Of a DNA stretch of 64,000 bases, positions 1 through 11,574 are shown piece after piece (within the stretch, counting starts at the first letter, position 1; the number at the start of each line of letters is the position of its first letter). Location of the stretch: positions 7,750,001 through 7,814,000 of the forward strand of contig JBITNC010000001.1 in the NCBI GenBank assembly GCA_050084985.1, written 5' to 3'. Origin of the DNA: Nageia nagi (taxonomy: Eukaryota > Pinophyta). A model generated the notes under the pieces. It had not been told where the DNA came from and did not search any database. It was given only the letters and a program-made list of their open reading frames with translations. Both the position numbers and the translations under genes were made by a program.

Positions 1-770
1 ATTGGGGCATGAGTAGATTAGGTGATGATATTGAGGCATAATCTAGATCTAGAAAGGAAATATTAACCCTTGGAGCCTCATTATTGGATATACTTGATTA
101 TTATTACTCGTTATATCATCTAGAGGATAGCAAGACTTACCAATGCTAAGAAATCCCCTAGGTATAGCATTTAGGAGGACATTTAGGGTAAGGGATCTTA
201 ATTATCTATGGTATTAGCATAGTGCCTTTGCCCACACAATGGTATTCCATGTTATTACTTCTACCTTTAGTGGTTAGTCAAGGTTTGAGGAGGGCTCCTT
301 TAGTAGAGAGGATTCAAATTATGAGGAAGCATACTACCCCATGGTTCTAATATCATTCTTGTAGAGAGGATATTTGTATTATACACTAGTTGGCTCCTTG
401 AAAGCCAATGTCAACCCTTTTAGACTTGGTATTATATTATTGAGCATTGTACATCTTATATACATTTTTTGGGCTTTTGGATCTCATAATATATTATCAT
501 TGTGACCATGTATGCAAATATATGGTATGAATGATTCCTTATGCATTTGAAAGCCAAATGTTGGTATTGTAAGCTTGTTTACTTTGATATCTAATTACAT
601 AGGCTAGACATTGGCATATTGGTATTATACATGTTTCATATTGACTCCCTAGCTTAAATGTTACCATTATTATGTTGTGTAAACTTGTAATTGATTCCCT
701 AGGCCTGATGTTAGGATCTAAGGGTTTGAATTTGATGATTATTACTTAAGGTTGTGTTTGTACCTTTAAA
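1..770 (+). repeat. T1 5' LTR (3' part only)
   Basis: Matches the 3' LTR over its whole visible length, for example around 150-300 against 4445-4620 and 590-770 against 8088-8243. It ends in CCTTTAAA where the 3' LTR has CCTTTACA, so the terminal CA has mutated. The start is outside the window. Confidence 0.75.
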
Positions 771-790
771 GTGGTATTAGAGCTTGGATA
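771..790 (+). other. T1 primer-binding site
   Basis: TGGTATTAGAGC, one base away from the usual plant TGGTATCAGAGC complementary to initiator tRNA-Met, sits immediately after the 5' LTR. Confidence 0.65.
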
Positions 791-1639
791 TGGCTAGCTT
801 GTGTATGATACCTACAATGCATAAATACTACACCAGATCTAGCATTTGAAGAGAAATGGAATCTGCAAGGAAGAGTAGAAGGTCACACACAAAAGATACT
901 TCTTCCAAGGTCATCCATGAGGAGGAATGTTAGCCATGGATGAATGAGTTACTGAATGTGGGAACATTCAAACAGGAGAATGATATGCTAAGGGAGAGAT
1001 TAGTAGCAGCTAGAAGAATCCCTTCTTTGGCTCAAGATCCTACACCCAAATGAAAGTTTAATGAGCTCATTTCATCCATCCATAGCATGAATAGAGCTAT
1101 TACCTCTATGAAATGATAGCTAAATTGGCATATGGGGTTTGTGAGGATATTGAGAGGTAGATTAGTCCCCCACATCCTACCAAAGATGATAGAGAGGAGC
1201 CACATGAGGAGGGTAGGGTAGATTAGGAATCAAGCATGAGGAGGTCCATTATTTTTATATATTAGGATTCAACTTACCATGGATCAATGGGGAATCTAAA
1301 GGCCACATTATTGATATCCCATTCACATAGGGAATCCTAGGGAACAAATCCTATCCTAGGAAGGTACCTAGAGGAATACATTGGTAGGATGGAGGAGTAA
1401 CCATTCATCTCCAAATCATCCAAACCTATGTTCATAAGGAAGTTAGGTGAAGATACAAAGGCTATAGTTCCTAGCCCATTGGAGCTTAATCAAATTTTTA
1501 GAGAGTAATCCATGAAGGATTTAGCTTCGTAAAGAGATATCAAATTCAATATATACCTAGAGATCTTAGGATTAAGGGGAAGTTGTTCATGTGTTCTACA
1601 CACCCCAAGCAACTCATGGGGTTATAAGAGGGACCTATA

Positions 1640-2345
1640 ATAGAAAATTAATAAGATGCAAGTACATATGTATGATTGAAATATGATGAAAGTTAGGGCA
1701 TGGTTATATCAATTGCAAACTTATTTCACCTTGAGTCCTAACATGGTGGAAGAGGATGCAATTTATTTCACAAATTTGAATTTTAAGGATGATGCCCTAT
1801 AGTGGTGGTAACATGGAGTGATTAGCCAATTTTACTCACTTATCACCTCCATTGATGAGTTTTCTCGATGGTTGGTCAAGAGATTCAATTAGAAGAAAGA
1901 GAATGATTACTTTTGATATTTGTCATCACTAAGGAGAAAAGGAGTGATTAATGAGTGTGTGTTAGAGTTTCAAAACATTGTATTCATGATCCACCACATT
2001 CTTAAGGAGTGGTTAACATTCCTCTTCATTGAAGGTTTGATGGAACCATTACAAGGATTGGTCAAGGTATCCTCTCCTAGGAACCTTGATGATGCTATTT
2101 AGGTTGCATATGATCTTGATCTGATGGTGAAATCCCTCAAGGGAGGGAAAATGTACAAAGGGTAAACTACACATAAACCTTTTACTAAAAAAGAAGGGCC
2201 TAGCAAGGAAAAACCCCTTCCTTCACTTAGAATGAACTAGTTGGATGCAGCCACATAGAGGAAGCTAAGAGAGGAAGGCAAGTGCTTCTATTGTAAGAAG
2301 ACTTGGGAGCTAGGGCACCAATGTCAAGGAAATGGATAGGTGCAT
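1640..2345 (+). pseudogene. T1 gag remnant with zinc knuckle
   Basis: In shifting frames the sequence reads like a retrotransposon Gag capsid region: a WLYQLQTYF-like stretch, then WWWHGV-like and FSRWLVKRFN-like blocks, then an open stretch at 1920-2102 (EFQNIVFMIH, FIEGLMEPLQGLV). A CCHC-type knuckle follows at about 2275-2330 (CFYCKKTWELGHQC). Gag packages the element RNA into particles. Several stops, mostly TAG, break the frame, so it is dead. The order Gag, knuckle, protease is that of Ty3/gypsy elements. Confidence 0.6.
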
Positions 2346-2484
2346 TACATAGAGGTAGTTTTAAAGGATGATTTAGATCTAGATACTAGAATAGATACCC
2401 TAGATAAAGTATCACCTTATACTAAGGGCACATTAGGGACCATGATTGCTTCACTACATAGGGTGAAGAAATACATTACCTTGA

Positions 2485-2850
2485 AGATCATGGGGCAAGT
2501 AGGAGAATAGGATATGATGGCCTTAATTGATCTAGGAGCATCCCATAACTTTATAAATGCAATATTTATAGATAATAATAACCTAAATACCAAAGGGTTT
2601 GAGGGATTCAAAATTTTCAATGCTGATGGGAAACTCATGCTGGTAGATCACATCATGGAGAGGTTTGGTGTGAGATTATAGAGTTGTACAGTGAGGGAGG
2701 AATTCTATATTTATCCCTTAAATGGGCACCATCCTCATATTATCATGAGAGTGTAGTGGTTGTTTGATATGGATGAAATTCACACCAATTATTAGAATCT
2801 CATAATGAGTTTTGAGATTGATGGGAATACCCACATATTGTAAGGAATAA
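2485..2850 (+). pseudogene. T1 aspartic protease remnant
   Basis: Reads ALIDLGASHNFI, matching the retropepsin active-site loop of gypsy elements (usually D-S/T-G-[AS]-[ST]-HNFI), with Leu at the middle position of the triad. FNADGKLM and a downstream ILxG-like segment follow, as in the RVP_2-type proteases of chromoviruses. This enzyme would cut the Gag-Pol polyprotein. In-frame stops flank it. The same D-L-G substitution occurs in the protease of element F. Confidence 0.6.
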
Positions 2851-2984
2851 AATATAATTTTCCATAGGTGGGCAATAAATAGCTAGAAATGATAGAATGG
2901 TGCTAGGATAAGGAGGAAGTAGAAGGAGGGGATAGGTTAGAAAAGGAAAATGGCTAGTAGGTGATGAGGAGCATTAGGTAGCTC

Positions 2985-3560
2985 CCATACCCCATGTTGC
3001 AACCCAAATAGCTTGGAGGGACTATGTTAGGATTTGGAGGAGTCAAGCACCCTATATTGGATATCTATAAGGCTTACCACTTAACATGGAGACTCAAGGA
3101 TACTAGACACATTACCTTAGGCATATAGGAAGTTATACACCCCACATTAGACAACTAGGAGGCCTTCCACCTAACATTGAGTCTTAGGGGAACTAGGTAG
3201 CCCATGTTGGGCTTTAGGAGAGTTGGACATCCTACATGGAGCTTCATAAGGGCTGGTTACCTTACATTGGGCCTTGGGGAGGCTAGGAACCCCACATTGA
3301 ATTTATGTCATGTTGGTTACACAATGTTGAGCATGAAGGAGGATGCATCTCCCTTATAGAATACTTTGGAATTGAGAGGTCACATGTTGGTCCTAGAGAG
3401 GTTTGCATACATGATGAGGAATCAACTAGAATTTGAGTACCTCACATTGGATATTGAGGGGATATCTTGCTTCACATTGGTAGTAGAGGGAGTTTGTAAC
3501 TCTATAAGGAGCTTTGAGATGGTTTAACCTCACACATAGAGTAAAGGCTCTATCTATTTT
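2985..3560 (+). repeat. Diverged minisatellite in place of T1 pol
   Basis: Some 12-16 imperfect units of about 33-40 bp built around CCCACATTGGGCCTTGGGG and GAGGCTAGG, e.g. near 3170-3310. Related units lie inside the 3' LTR at about 4130-4320. No pol motif is visible from here to the 3' LTR. Confidence 0.6.
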
Positions 3561-3835
3561 CACTCACTTGTGATTTTATTAAGATTATTATAGGTATGTC
3601 TCTACACAAATACATTCTCATGTACGTTTAGGACTATTAAGAAGCATTTGATGAGGAGTGATAGCTACAATAAACTAGATATTTTGCATGAGGTTTTAAA
3701 AATGAACACCACATCACCATCTTGGATGAAGAATATTGAAATTGTATTTCACCTTTACTAGCCACTATTATCAAAATTGAAGGATTCTTGGAATACTATA
3801 TGTTGTAGTCTTCCACCATTACTTTAGGAAAGCAA

Positions 3836-3850
3836 TTCAAGAGGGGAGGA
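3836..3850 (+). other. T1 polypurine tract (candidate)
   Basis: CAAGAGGGGAGGA precedes the region repeated as LTR. The exact 3' LTR start cannot be fixed because the 5' LTR start is missing. Confidence 0.35.
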
Positions 3851-4917
3851 TTTTTCATATCCCTCTTGCATAGTTGTAATTAATTATAAGGTTAAATTGG
3901 GACCTATTGTAGTATATTTTATTAATGTATTGTCCTTTCATGTTTGTAACTTAGGATAGGAGAATTAATGCATCAATGGAGCCCATTATGATCCCTAAGT
4001 GGGATGTCTCCCTTCTAATCTTATATTAGGTTTTATTATTATTCTTGGAGATCCCAATACATGATTATGGGAATCCCAAGGTCTATTTAGCATCTAGTAT
4101 ATGGAAAAGCACTTAATGGCTCCAACATTGATATTGGGAGCATTTATACACCTATGTTAGCCTTAGGGAGACTTCTAGACCCCCATTTTGGCCCTTGAGA
4201 CCCACATTGCCCCCCTAAGTGCCCATGCATGCATTCTTGGGTCCATGTGGAGCATAAGGGAGGACTAGATACCCATGTTGAGCTTGGATTAACTTTTAGG
4301 TGCCAATGTTGGGGTATGAGGGGATTGGATGATAATATTGAGATGTAATTTAGATCTAGAAAGGCTATATTAACCTTAGAGTCTCATTACTAGATATATT
4401 TAATTATTATTACTCTTCATATAATTTAAAGGATAGCAAGACTTACTAGTGTTAAGAAATCCCTTAGGTCCATCATTTAGGATGGCATTCAAGATGAGGG
4501 ATCCTAATTATCTATGGCATTGGGTCAATGGCCTTTCCCACTTGATGGTATTCTATGGTATTACTTCTACCTTCAGTGGTTATCTAGGGTTTGAGGAGGG
4601 ATCCTTAAATGGAGAGGATTCATATTCTAAGGTAGCATACTATCCCATGGTTTCAATATCATTCTAGTAGAGAGGATATTTATATTATGTCCTATTTGGA
4701 TTTTTGGAGAATGTCAACCTTCCTAGGCTTGGTATTGTATTAATAAGCATTTTACATATTATATATAGTCATTGGGCTATTGGATCTTATAATATATTAT
4801 CATGTTTTCCATGTATGCAACATTTTGGTGTGAATGATTCCTTATGCATGTGTAAGCCATACGTTAGTATTGTAAGCTTTTTTACTTTGATATCTACTTG
4901 TATAGGCTAGACATTGG

Positions 4918-5300
4918 TGTGAACTTGCACATTCTATATTACTAAATGGAATTACATCGCTTTATAGCTTCATGCGGTAAGCTACAATACAACAATAGTT
5001 ATTGCATGTAAATACAAGGAATAACAACCAAAATTAATCCTACACATTACAACCTCACATTCCATGTACAACCAAGTATGGAATTTCTATTTATGTCTGC
5101 ATATATTCCCCATACTATGAAAAAACCTATGGGAATAATAAGCTAACAAATAGCTATAATTCCTAACAAATAGGCTAGACATATGTATGGTAAACATTGA
5201 TCAATTATTCACCCATTAATATTTAGGATTATAATTTAAGTCCTAAATATTAATCCTAATGAATTAGGATTTAGGAATAATATTAGAAATAATTCTAACA
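4918..5300 (-). repeat. A 3' LTR
   Basis: 383 bp, plus-strand ends TGTGAACTTG and TTCTAACA; about 90% identical to 7701-8082. Confidence 0.85.
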
Positions 5301-5329
5301 TTCTCCCCTTTGATGCTAACTCATCCATG

Positions 5330-7160
5330 ATTTCTTAAGCATCACAAAGTTGGAAGAAACATATCCTTTTTAATTTCTTCCAATCATACAAAAGAAAATA
5401 AAAAATTACAAGGAAAATATGGTGGCACTCCTTCTACTCATTGTGTGGTATCTTCTTTATTTTTGTTGTGTGCTCCTTTATGTAAAATATTAAGTGTCTA
5501 CTTTTTTGGAGTAGATCCCCTTTTAAAAAAAAGTCTTTGTGGTTTCTATAAACCACTCTCTCTTTTCTTCATGGTCTTCAAACCATGCTTGAAATTTTCA
5601 TCTTTTACAAAAAATTATTTTAGTCACATTCCATCAATGCCATAAGTATTCATTTTCAAGAACCAATCTCTCTCATAATGGTCTTTGAACCATTATTATT
5701 TTACATCATTACATATCCATACTCTATATGAGTATGTTCTTATCATATCACAATAATCATTGTACCATACTACTCTCTCACAAATCTCTACACACACTTT
5801 TAAATAATAGATAGCCATAACTTGGCTTATTACATATGAAACTTTGAGTTTCTCAACATCACTCCCTATTGTTGCTTCACATGATTCCTTCCAAGGAATT
5901 AATACATAACAAACATCAAATAAATGAGACTTTTGCAATAGGTGATCTATCATTGTCTTCTCCTAAGGAAGAATCTCCTTCAATGTTATCTCCATGATAC
6001 AATCTTCAATTAATGCCTTGATAATATATTCTCCATCCTCCATAATAGCCTTCAAGTTATCCTTTACACATCCACACAATAAACAATTATTAGTATCATT
6101 ATTAAATAAATCAAATAACAATAATCATTACCTTTAATGATGTTTTGGTTAGTAGTATCCCTTGATGCTTTTGAAGCAACCATTTCTTCATTCAAGGTAA
6201 GGAACTCCCATGGTTCCTCTTTACATAATTTTGCCTCTATAATACAACTATAAAGCTATTTTTATGCCTCCATTTCAGCATTAAGTCCATCAATGGCTAT
6301 CTCACTATTTTCTATATCCCCCTTGAGATAGTCATATTCATTCTCCACTCTTGATAAGTGATCTTCTCCTTTGAGCATGAAGTTAATAGCCCTAATCTCA
6401 TCTTCATAAATGATCTCTCTTGGATAATTATCCCTCTTTAAGATAAATATCATATGCCTCCTCCATGGAGCACTCTTCATTTTTCTCCACTCCATGTGGG
6501 TGGTCTTCATCATAAGGGAGCCAACAATGCTCCTTGTATTCAATATTCTCTTCCATGAGAATAGTGGTTTCTTCATTGTATGAATCCTCTTCATTTTTTG
6601 TCTCCTCCATGATACATTCATCTTCACAATATGCCTTCTTCATTAAACATTTTTCATAAGCTTCCTCCATGGAGCATTCTTCCTCCTTATGATCAATGTG
6701 AATATCATTACAATATCCCATTCTCATAAGAGGTTTATAAGGCCTCTAACTAGGTTGTTCATCATACAAGTCTTCCTCTTTAATGAATAATTCATCATCA
6801 TGCATGCCTTATTCATAAGATATGTCTTCAAAAAGTCCTTCAAAATGATCTTTAAAATAAGGCTCTTCACATCTCACACAATCTCCATGATTGTCACACA
6901 TGTCTTCATGAGCATCCTTATCATACTCATAATCAACTTGAAATATTTTACAAGCCATTTTGGCTGATTTAAATTTTAAAATGAGAGGTAAAACATTTGT
7001 TTAAATACCTCTCCTAATGTCCATAAGAGCCAAGCAATTTGCATATTGTTTCTCCTTCTCCTCTTTTCTCTCCTCTCCTTCAAGCATGATCCATGTGGGT
7101 TCTTCATATCTATATTCAATAGTTTCCCATAAAACATTTGAAATAAAAAAATGCTTCATT
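5330..7160 (-). pseudogene. A gag-like/acidic Cys-repeat ORF, broken
   Basis: Reading from 7160 down, a Gag-like start (EGEERKEEKEKQYANCLAL) matches residues near the N-terminus of the B ORF. Then comes an acidic stretch with repeated ECxMEEAY-type units (6428-6727, e.g. ECSMEEAYEKCLMKKAYC), a frameshift near 6440-6470, and YDYLKGDIENSEIAIDG (6262-6330). After a gap, 5696-5953 carries a C-terminal block (YVISQVMAIYYLKVCVEICE) that again matches B. Function unknown. Agreement in two independent insertions shows this was the regular coding content of the family, not chance. Confidence 0.65.
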
Positions 7161-7685
7161 ATTATGCTCCACTAATCATAATATTTTTCATCAAATTTGG
7201 GCACCTCCAATTTTGAATACATGGCAACCATCATAGAAAAATAGTTTTTATTAAATACACATTTAATGGTACAGTCATAAAATAGAGGCCTTAAACTTAT
7301 CCAAATGAGCTGAAAATTTGGATAAGATGTTTCTTGCATCCATACCTATCCATGGTCCAAATTTCACATGAAAAGGAGTTGTACATCAAAAGATATATAA
7401 TTCACAAGTTGAATGATTGTTCAAGGCCTGTACACACATTTTTTTAGCTTGAAAAGATTAAACTTCTCTTGAGAATGAGCAATCCTCAAAATATATATCA
7501 CTTTCACAATCCTCTTTTCTCCCATTGAAATAAGAATTTCTCCATAGGATTTGGATCTCACACTTGAAATAATTTAATAAATTCTTTGCAATGCATCCAT
7601 ATGCTCAATATTTCTGATGACAGTCCTTCAAGAGCTTGATAAGTTCCTTCAAGACTTCACCCACTCTGACCTTATGATTGATTCT

Positions 7686-7699
7686 ACTCTGATACCATA
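7686..7699 (-). other. A primer-binding site
   Basis: Minus strand reads TGGTATCAGAGTAG next to the 5' LTR, matching the initiator tRNA-Met type; only one TT spacer separates them. Confidence 0.8.
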
Positions 7700-7700
7700 A

Positions 7701-8082
7701 TGTGAACTTGCATATTCTATATTATTATATGGAATTACATGGCTATATAGCTTCATGGAAGAATCTACAGCACAATAATAGTTATCACATGTAAATACAA
7801 GGAATAATAACCAAAACTAATCCTACACATTACAACCTCAAAATCCATGTACAACCAAGTATGGATAGTTTATTTACATCCACATATATTCTTTAGACTA
7901 TAAAAAACCTATAGGAATAACAAGCTAACAAATAGCTATAATTCCTAACAAATAGGCTAGACATGTGTATGGTCAACATTAACCAATTATTCACCCACTA
8001 ATACTTAAGATTATACTTTAAGTCCTAAATATTAATCCTAATGAATTATGAGTTAGGAATAATGTTAGAAATAATTCCAACA
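7701..8082 (-). repeat. A 5' LTR
   Basis: 382 bp. On the minus strand it begins TGTTGGAATTATTTCTAACA, close to the start of the B LTR (TGTTGGAAGTATTTCTAACA). Confidence 0.85.
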
Positions 8083-8243
8083 ATTGGTATATTGGTATTG
8101 TACATGTTTCATATTGATATCTTACATTAGATATTTCCATTATTGTGTTGCGTAATCTTGTAATTGATTCCTTAGGACTGACATCAAGGTTTAAAGGTTT
8201 GAATTTGTTGATTATTTTTTGAGGTTGTGTTTGGACCTTTACA

Positions 8244-8793
8244 GGTTGAGAAACTATTCATGGTAATTTTCTATTGCTATTTATCATGCTTCTTATCATT
8301 TTCTTGGTTATTGGGTCTTTTGAAAGAAAAGAGGAAGCTGGAGCAAAGATTCAAATTGCATTTGGACATTTTCTATGTAAATTTAGATTAGATTTTTTTC
8401 ATTTCAATTTTGTTTACATAAACATGGTTGGTTATTTGTCACTCCTGAAAATGCATTTGGAATTTGGAAATGAGGTGGCAAATTATATGTAAGTTTTCTT
8501 CAATTTTGTGTTTTTTAAATTAGAGAGAGAGAGAAAGAAAAGATTTTTAGTTTATTTATTGTAGAACAATGCTTAAAATCAAATTATGGATGTGGGTATT
8601 TCATCTCTTTGTTCAATTCAAAACTATGGTTGAAATAAGTAAAATTTTGGATTTTCATAATTTAGAAAAAAATATATAAATAAAGTTTTTAGACAAGATT
8701 TAAACCTGATAAATTTCATTTAGAAGATGAGATTTTGGTCTCTAAAATTTGAGTTTAGAAACTAGTTGCACAACCTATACATATCTTTTTCAG
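8244..8793. other. Spacer between T1 and C
   Basis: No gene recognised. Contains a short GA-rich run near 8525-8545. The last 100 bp before C (about 8730-8780) faintly resembles sequence just right of C (20255-20320), both containing GATTTTGGTCT followed by similar words; I cannot tell whether this is an old duplication. Confidence 0.4.
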
Positions 8794-9652
8794 TGTAGAC
8801 ACCTAAAAATGTTCCTTTTTAACTAGTAAACATTGAAATAATCATAACTCTTTATACAAGCCTCAAATAGGTTTACAAACCATATTATTGGATAGCTCTC
8901 ATTGAGTACGTGCAAAATGAGTGGTCACATGACCCCTTTTTGATAAAAATTAGCTATTTGGTGATCATTTTAATATTGTTATAAAAATTGAAAACTAGTC
9001 ACCAGCAACCCAAAACAAATGCTAGCGTTTTGGGATGATCGCCGACGTCCGCCTAGTAATCGTTGATGACTCTGTAATAGCTGAATAGAAACCAAAATAG
9101 CGAGAGAAAGTTGAAATGTTTCATTCTTCCAAGATGATGTGCATAGAGGGGGTCAGTTATGACCTACAAGGGCTTTTCACTTCCCCTTACCAGCCTTGGA
9201 ACATCTCACCTAAAATCTATAAATACAAGCCAATACAAAGTAATAGAGATCCGATCTTGGCCCAATTTTGAAGTAGGGTAATGCTGCCAAAATCTTGTGA
9301 GCTCATACCTTTTATTATTTTATGCTAGCTTCAATTTAATATCAATTTAATACATGTCATACATAGATGCTTTGATGTTATTATCTTTTGCATGTGTGTA
9401 GGATTTACAGGTTGTTCATATCAAGGAGAGAAGCAAGCAAATCAAAAACAATAGAGATCTAATACTCTTATTTTGGCAAATGGCATTTGTAAAAGCCCTT
9501 TCGAAGAGGAAATTGTAGTTTGAGTTGAAAATCAATATCAATTTACAGTTACAACATTTCTACCTATTTTACATAATTTGAGGTTTAATGAAAATCTAAG
9601 AATAATTGTATTTTATGTTATTCTACATTCCAGCTCTATTTTCATTGCAACA
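8794..9652 (+). repeat. C 5' LTR
   Basis: 859 bp, TGTAGACACC...TTGCAACA. Contains a TATA-like promoter and several GTCACCGG/GCCGACG-type words also found in the D leader minisatellite. Confidence 0.9.
9217..9226 (+). promoter_or_regulatory. TATA box in C 5' LTR
   Basis: CTATAAATAC, conserved at 19695-19704 in the other C LTR and at 32468-32477 (minus) in D. Likely drives the element transcript; inferred from position and conservation. Confidence 0.6.
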
Positions 9653-9676
9653 TTCTGGCGCTAGAAGGAGGGCTCC
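9653..9676 (+). other. C primer-binding site region
   Basis: TTCTGGCGCTAGAAGGAGGG directly follows the LTR, and the same block follows the D 5' LTR (32029-32051, minus). The TGGCGC start is of the kind used by gypsy elements that prime from a tRNA other than initiator Met; the exact tRNA is not determined. Confidence 0.6.
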
Positions 9677-10140
9677 TCCCAATAATTGCAAGATGTGGTG
9701 ATAGTTGTATCTTTCCAATTTGATAATTTTTGGTCATATCTTGCATATTATCTTATGTTTGATTATTTGTTTGTATGATTTTCAGATTCAATCTTGTTGG
9801 TGAAAGGTTTTCTTAATTATCTGATTCAATCATAAGGAGAAGGAGCGATCAGGAGGAGGTAGGCCATCTCCCCTCTTTAAATTTTGCATATCAAAAGAAA
9901 ACATGGTTTTATTTCTAGCTAAAAGCATGTGCTATGTCATTACGCAATATTCTTAGATTTTAAATGGCCAACAAATCTCCACAGAACATTCTCTATGTTT
10001 GATTCATGAAATTGAACAAACTTTAAAGGTTGTCACAACTTCAAATGATTCTGAGTGAGTATTTAACACCCTAAGGCAATAAGAAGTAATCCTTTATTGT
10101 CAGCCTTCATATCATGTAACATAGGAACTATGTTCAGAAT

Positions 10141-10620
10141 TTAATCTGCATTCAACTTCCTCCATTTTACTGTCAAATTAGCAAATAAAAAACTTGATTG
10201 AGCATTTGGATTTTTTGATTTGGCCTGATTCCACTGATCTTGAATAAACAACTTATATGCTAAAACTACTGAAGCCCTCTTTGGCCAATTTGAACCACCC
10301 ATGTGCAGGGCCTGCTCCAAAGGAAAGCTCAAAATAGGCTTGAACTCCTTGAGTTTTCTGAGTCTGTTGATCTCTGATTGAAGTTTTTGTTGGGTTTGGG
10401 TAGTGAGGTGCAGCTGTTCCTCCTTCTCATTGAGCAAGCCATCAACCCTCTCCTTCTCGAATATGAGTTGTTCAAGTTTGATTCTGGCAGCTTGGACTTC
10501 TCCTTCCAAAGAGGAAGCAGGAAGGATATTAGAGACACTCTTAAGAACTTGCTAGAAAATACCTCCAGCTACTCTGGTTCCCTTTATCACCTTCCTTCAA
10601 CTTTCATAAGCTGTGGAGCT
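10141..10620 (-). pseudogene. Captured gene fragment: coiled coil plus HMG-box-like segment
   Basis: A minus-strand frame, antisense to C. From about 10600: GGIF, one TAG stop, QVLKSVSNILPASSLEGEV, then a heptad-like coiled coil (KLEQLIFEKERVDGLL, LQSEINRLRKLKEF), then PKRASVVLAYKLFIQDQW and KSKNPNAQSS...VKWRKLNAD to a TAA stop at 10141. The last 45 residues follow the HMG-box pattern (PKR, AYxLF, W, K..NPN, KWxxL.A). Such boxes bend DNA in chromatin. A 3'UTR-like stretch follows to about 9950. It is absent from D, so C acquired it separately. The HMG assignment is tentative; the parent gene is not identified. Confidence 0.5.
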
Positions 10621-10799
10621 TGTCAAAGGCTAAGGGTTTCTAAGTTTTTCAAATTAATTTTTCAACTATTGGGTTTCTAACAGATATCATCAGTCTAATG
10701 TTTCCATAACCTTGTGTTTGGAAGGGTAAAAGGATTTGTAAACTTCGACTTATGGCAGAAGCAATAATCTAAATGCCATCATAAGAGTTATTTAGAACT

Positions 10800-11300
10800 T
10801 AAATGCAAAGTTAATATTATTAAAATTGAATTGAATTGAATTGGTGATAATATTAAAATACAAATAATAAATATAAATTAATAAAAAATAAATAGTAAAT
10901 ATAAATATAAAATAAATTAATATAAATACGTAAATATATAATAAAGTATAGATGTTAAAATATAAAATATAAATACAAAATTTAAAATAATAAAACATAC
11001 GATTATTATATAAAAATTCAATACAAAATATAAATATTAAAAATATAGAATATTAAAAATATAAAATAAAATAAAATAATTAAATATAAATTAAATAAAA
11101 TTAAAATTAATCTAAAATTAAAAATCATAACATTAAATATTAGGATTAAAATATTAAATTAGAGTATTAAGATATTAAATATAAAAATTTAAAATGAAAA
11201 CATAAATATAAAATATTAAAATAAAATTAATACAAAGTATAAAAATTCGAAATATTCTATATTACAATTAGAACTTACTTACCAAACCAAAACAAATTTG
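10800..11300. repeat. Extreme AT-rich low-complexity tract
   Basis: About 500 bp of AAATATAAAT-type sequence with almost no G or C. Open frames in it are compositional accidents. Confidence 0.75.
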
Positions 11301-11323
11301 ACAATTTTATTATACAACTGGAT

Positions 11324-11327
<4 letters not shown>

Positions 11328-11363
<36 letters not shown>

Positions 11364-11365
11364 TA
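11328..11365. repeat. (TA)n microsatellite
   Basis: About 15 TA repeats, ending in an AATTATATATTTAATTAA context. Confidence 0.8.
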
Positions 11366-11574
11366 TATTTAATTAACGTGTTTCATTTATGGAATGATAT
11401 AATAGGTCATACAAAGGAATAGGTTTTAAAGACGTTAAAAGTTGATTTTATTTAAGTTTTTTACTTTGAACCCCCTTTGTAACAAATAGAAACATAGGCA
11501 TGTGTCAGTCATTCTAGATCCATACAAATCTTGAATTGTTGAGAATAATTAAAAGGCCTTTGAATTTTATCATT

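Larger units (their letters stand above)
4918..8082 (-). mobile_element. A: non-autonomous LTR element, acidic-repeat family
   Basis: LTRs of 383 and 382 bp (TG...CA) bound a 2.4-kb interior. The 5-bp target duplication ATTGG is perfect (4913-4917 and 8083-8087). Read on the minus strand: 5' LTR 7701-8082, primer site TGGTATCAGAG at 7688-7698, interior, polypurine tract at 5301-5311, 3' LTR 4918-5300. LTRs, primer site and the first roughly 150 bp of leader resemble those of element B, so the two are one family. No protease, integrase or reverse transcriptase is present, so it depended on another element for movement. Confidence 0.85.
1..8243 (+). mobile_element. T1: degenerate Ty3/gypsy LTR retrotransposon
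   Basis: Sequence at 1-770 is repeated, diverged, at about 4312-8243 once element A is removed, so these are LTRs of one element; its 5' end lies outside the window. A primer site resembling TGGTATTAGAGC follows the first LTR at 771. Internally there are Gag and aspartic-protease remnants, but no reverse transcriptase, RNase H or integrase can be recognised; the space where pol should lie holds a diverged minisatellite. Dense stop codons and LTR divergence of roughly 15-20% by eye make it one of the oldest layers here. It is inferred to be gypsy from Gag and protease style only. Confidence 0.75.
3851..8243 (+). repeat. T1 3' LTR, interrupted by element A
   Basis: The part from about 4312 aligns with the 5' LTR. 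The alignment stops at 4917 and resumes at 8083 exactly where element A is inserted, ending in CCTTTACA at 8243. The stretch 3851-4311 is assigned to the LTR by position after the polypurine tract only. Confidence 0.6.
9653..11574 (+). other. C 5' leader, unrelated to the D leader
   Basis: Only about the first 24 bp and the last roughly 20 bp before the gag ATG resemble D. Between them lie an antisense captured gene fragment (about 9950-10620), then 10800-11300 of almost pure A/T, then a (TA)n run, then about 150 bp of ordinary sequence. Confidence 0.7.

Noticed and set aside
8520-8545. GA-rich run as a polypurine tract
   Set aside because: Not next to any LTR; simple-sequence DNA.
10792-10998. 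Open frame in the AT-rich tract
   Set aside because: Almost only Phe/Tyr/Ile/Leu/Asn from A/T-only DNA; compositional artefact.
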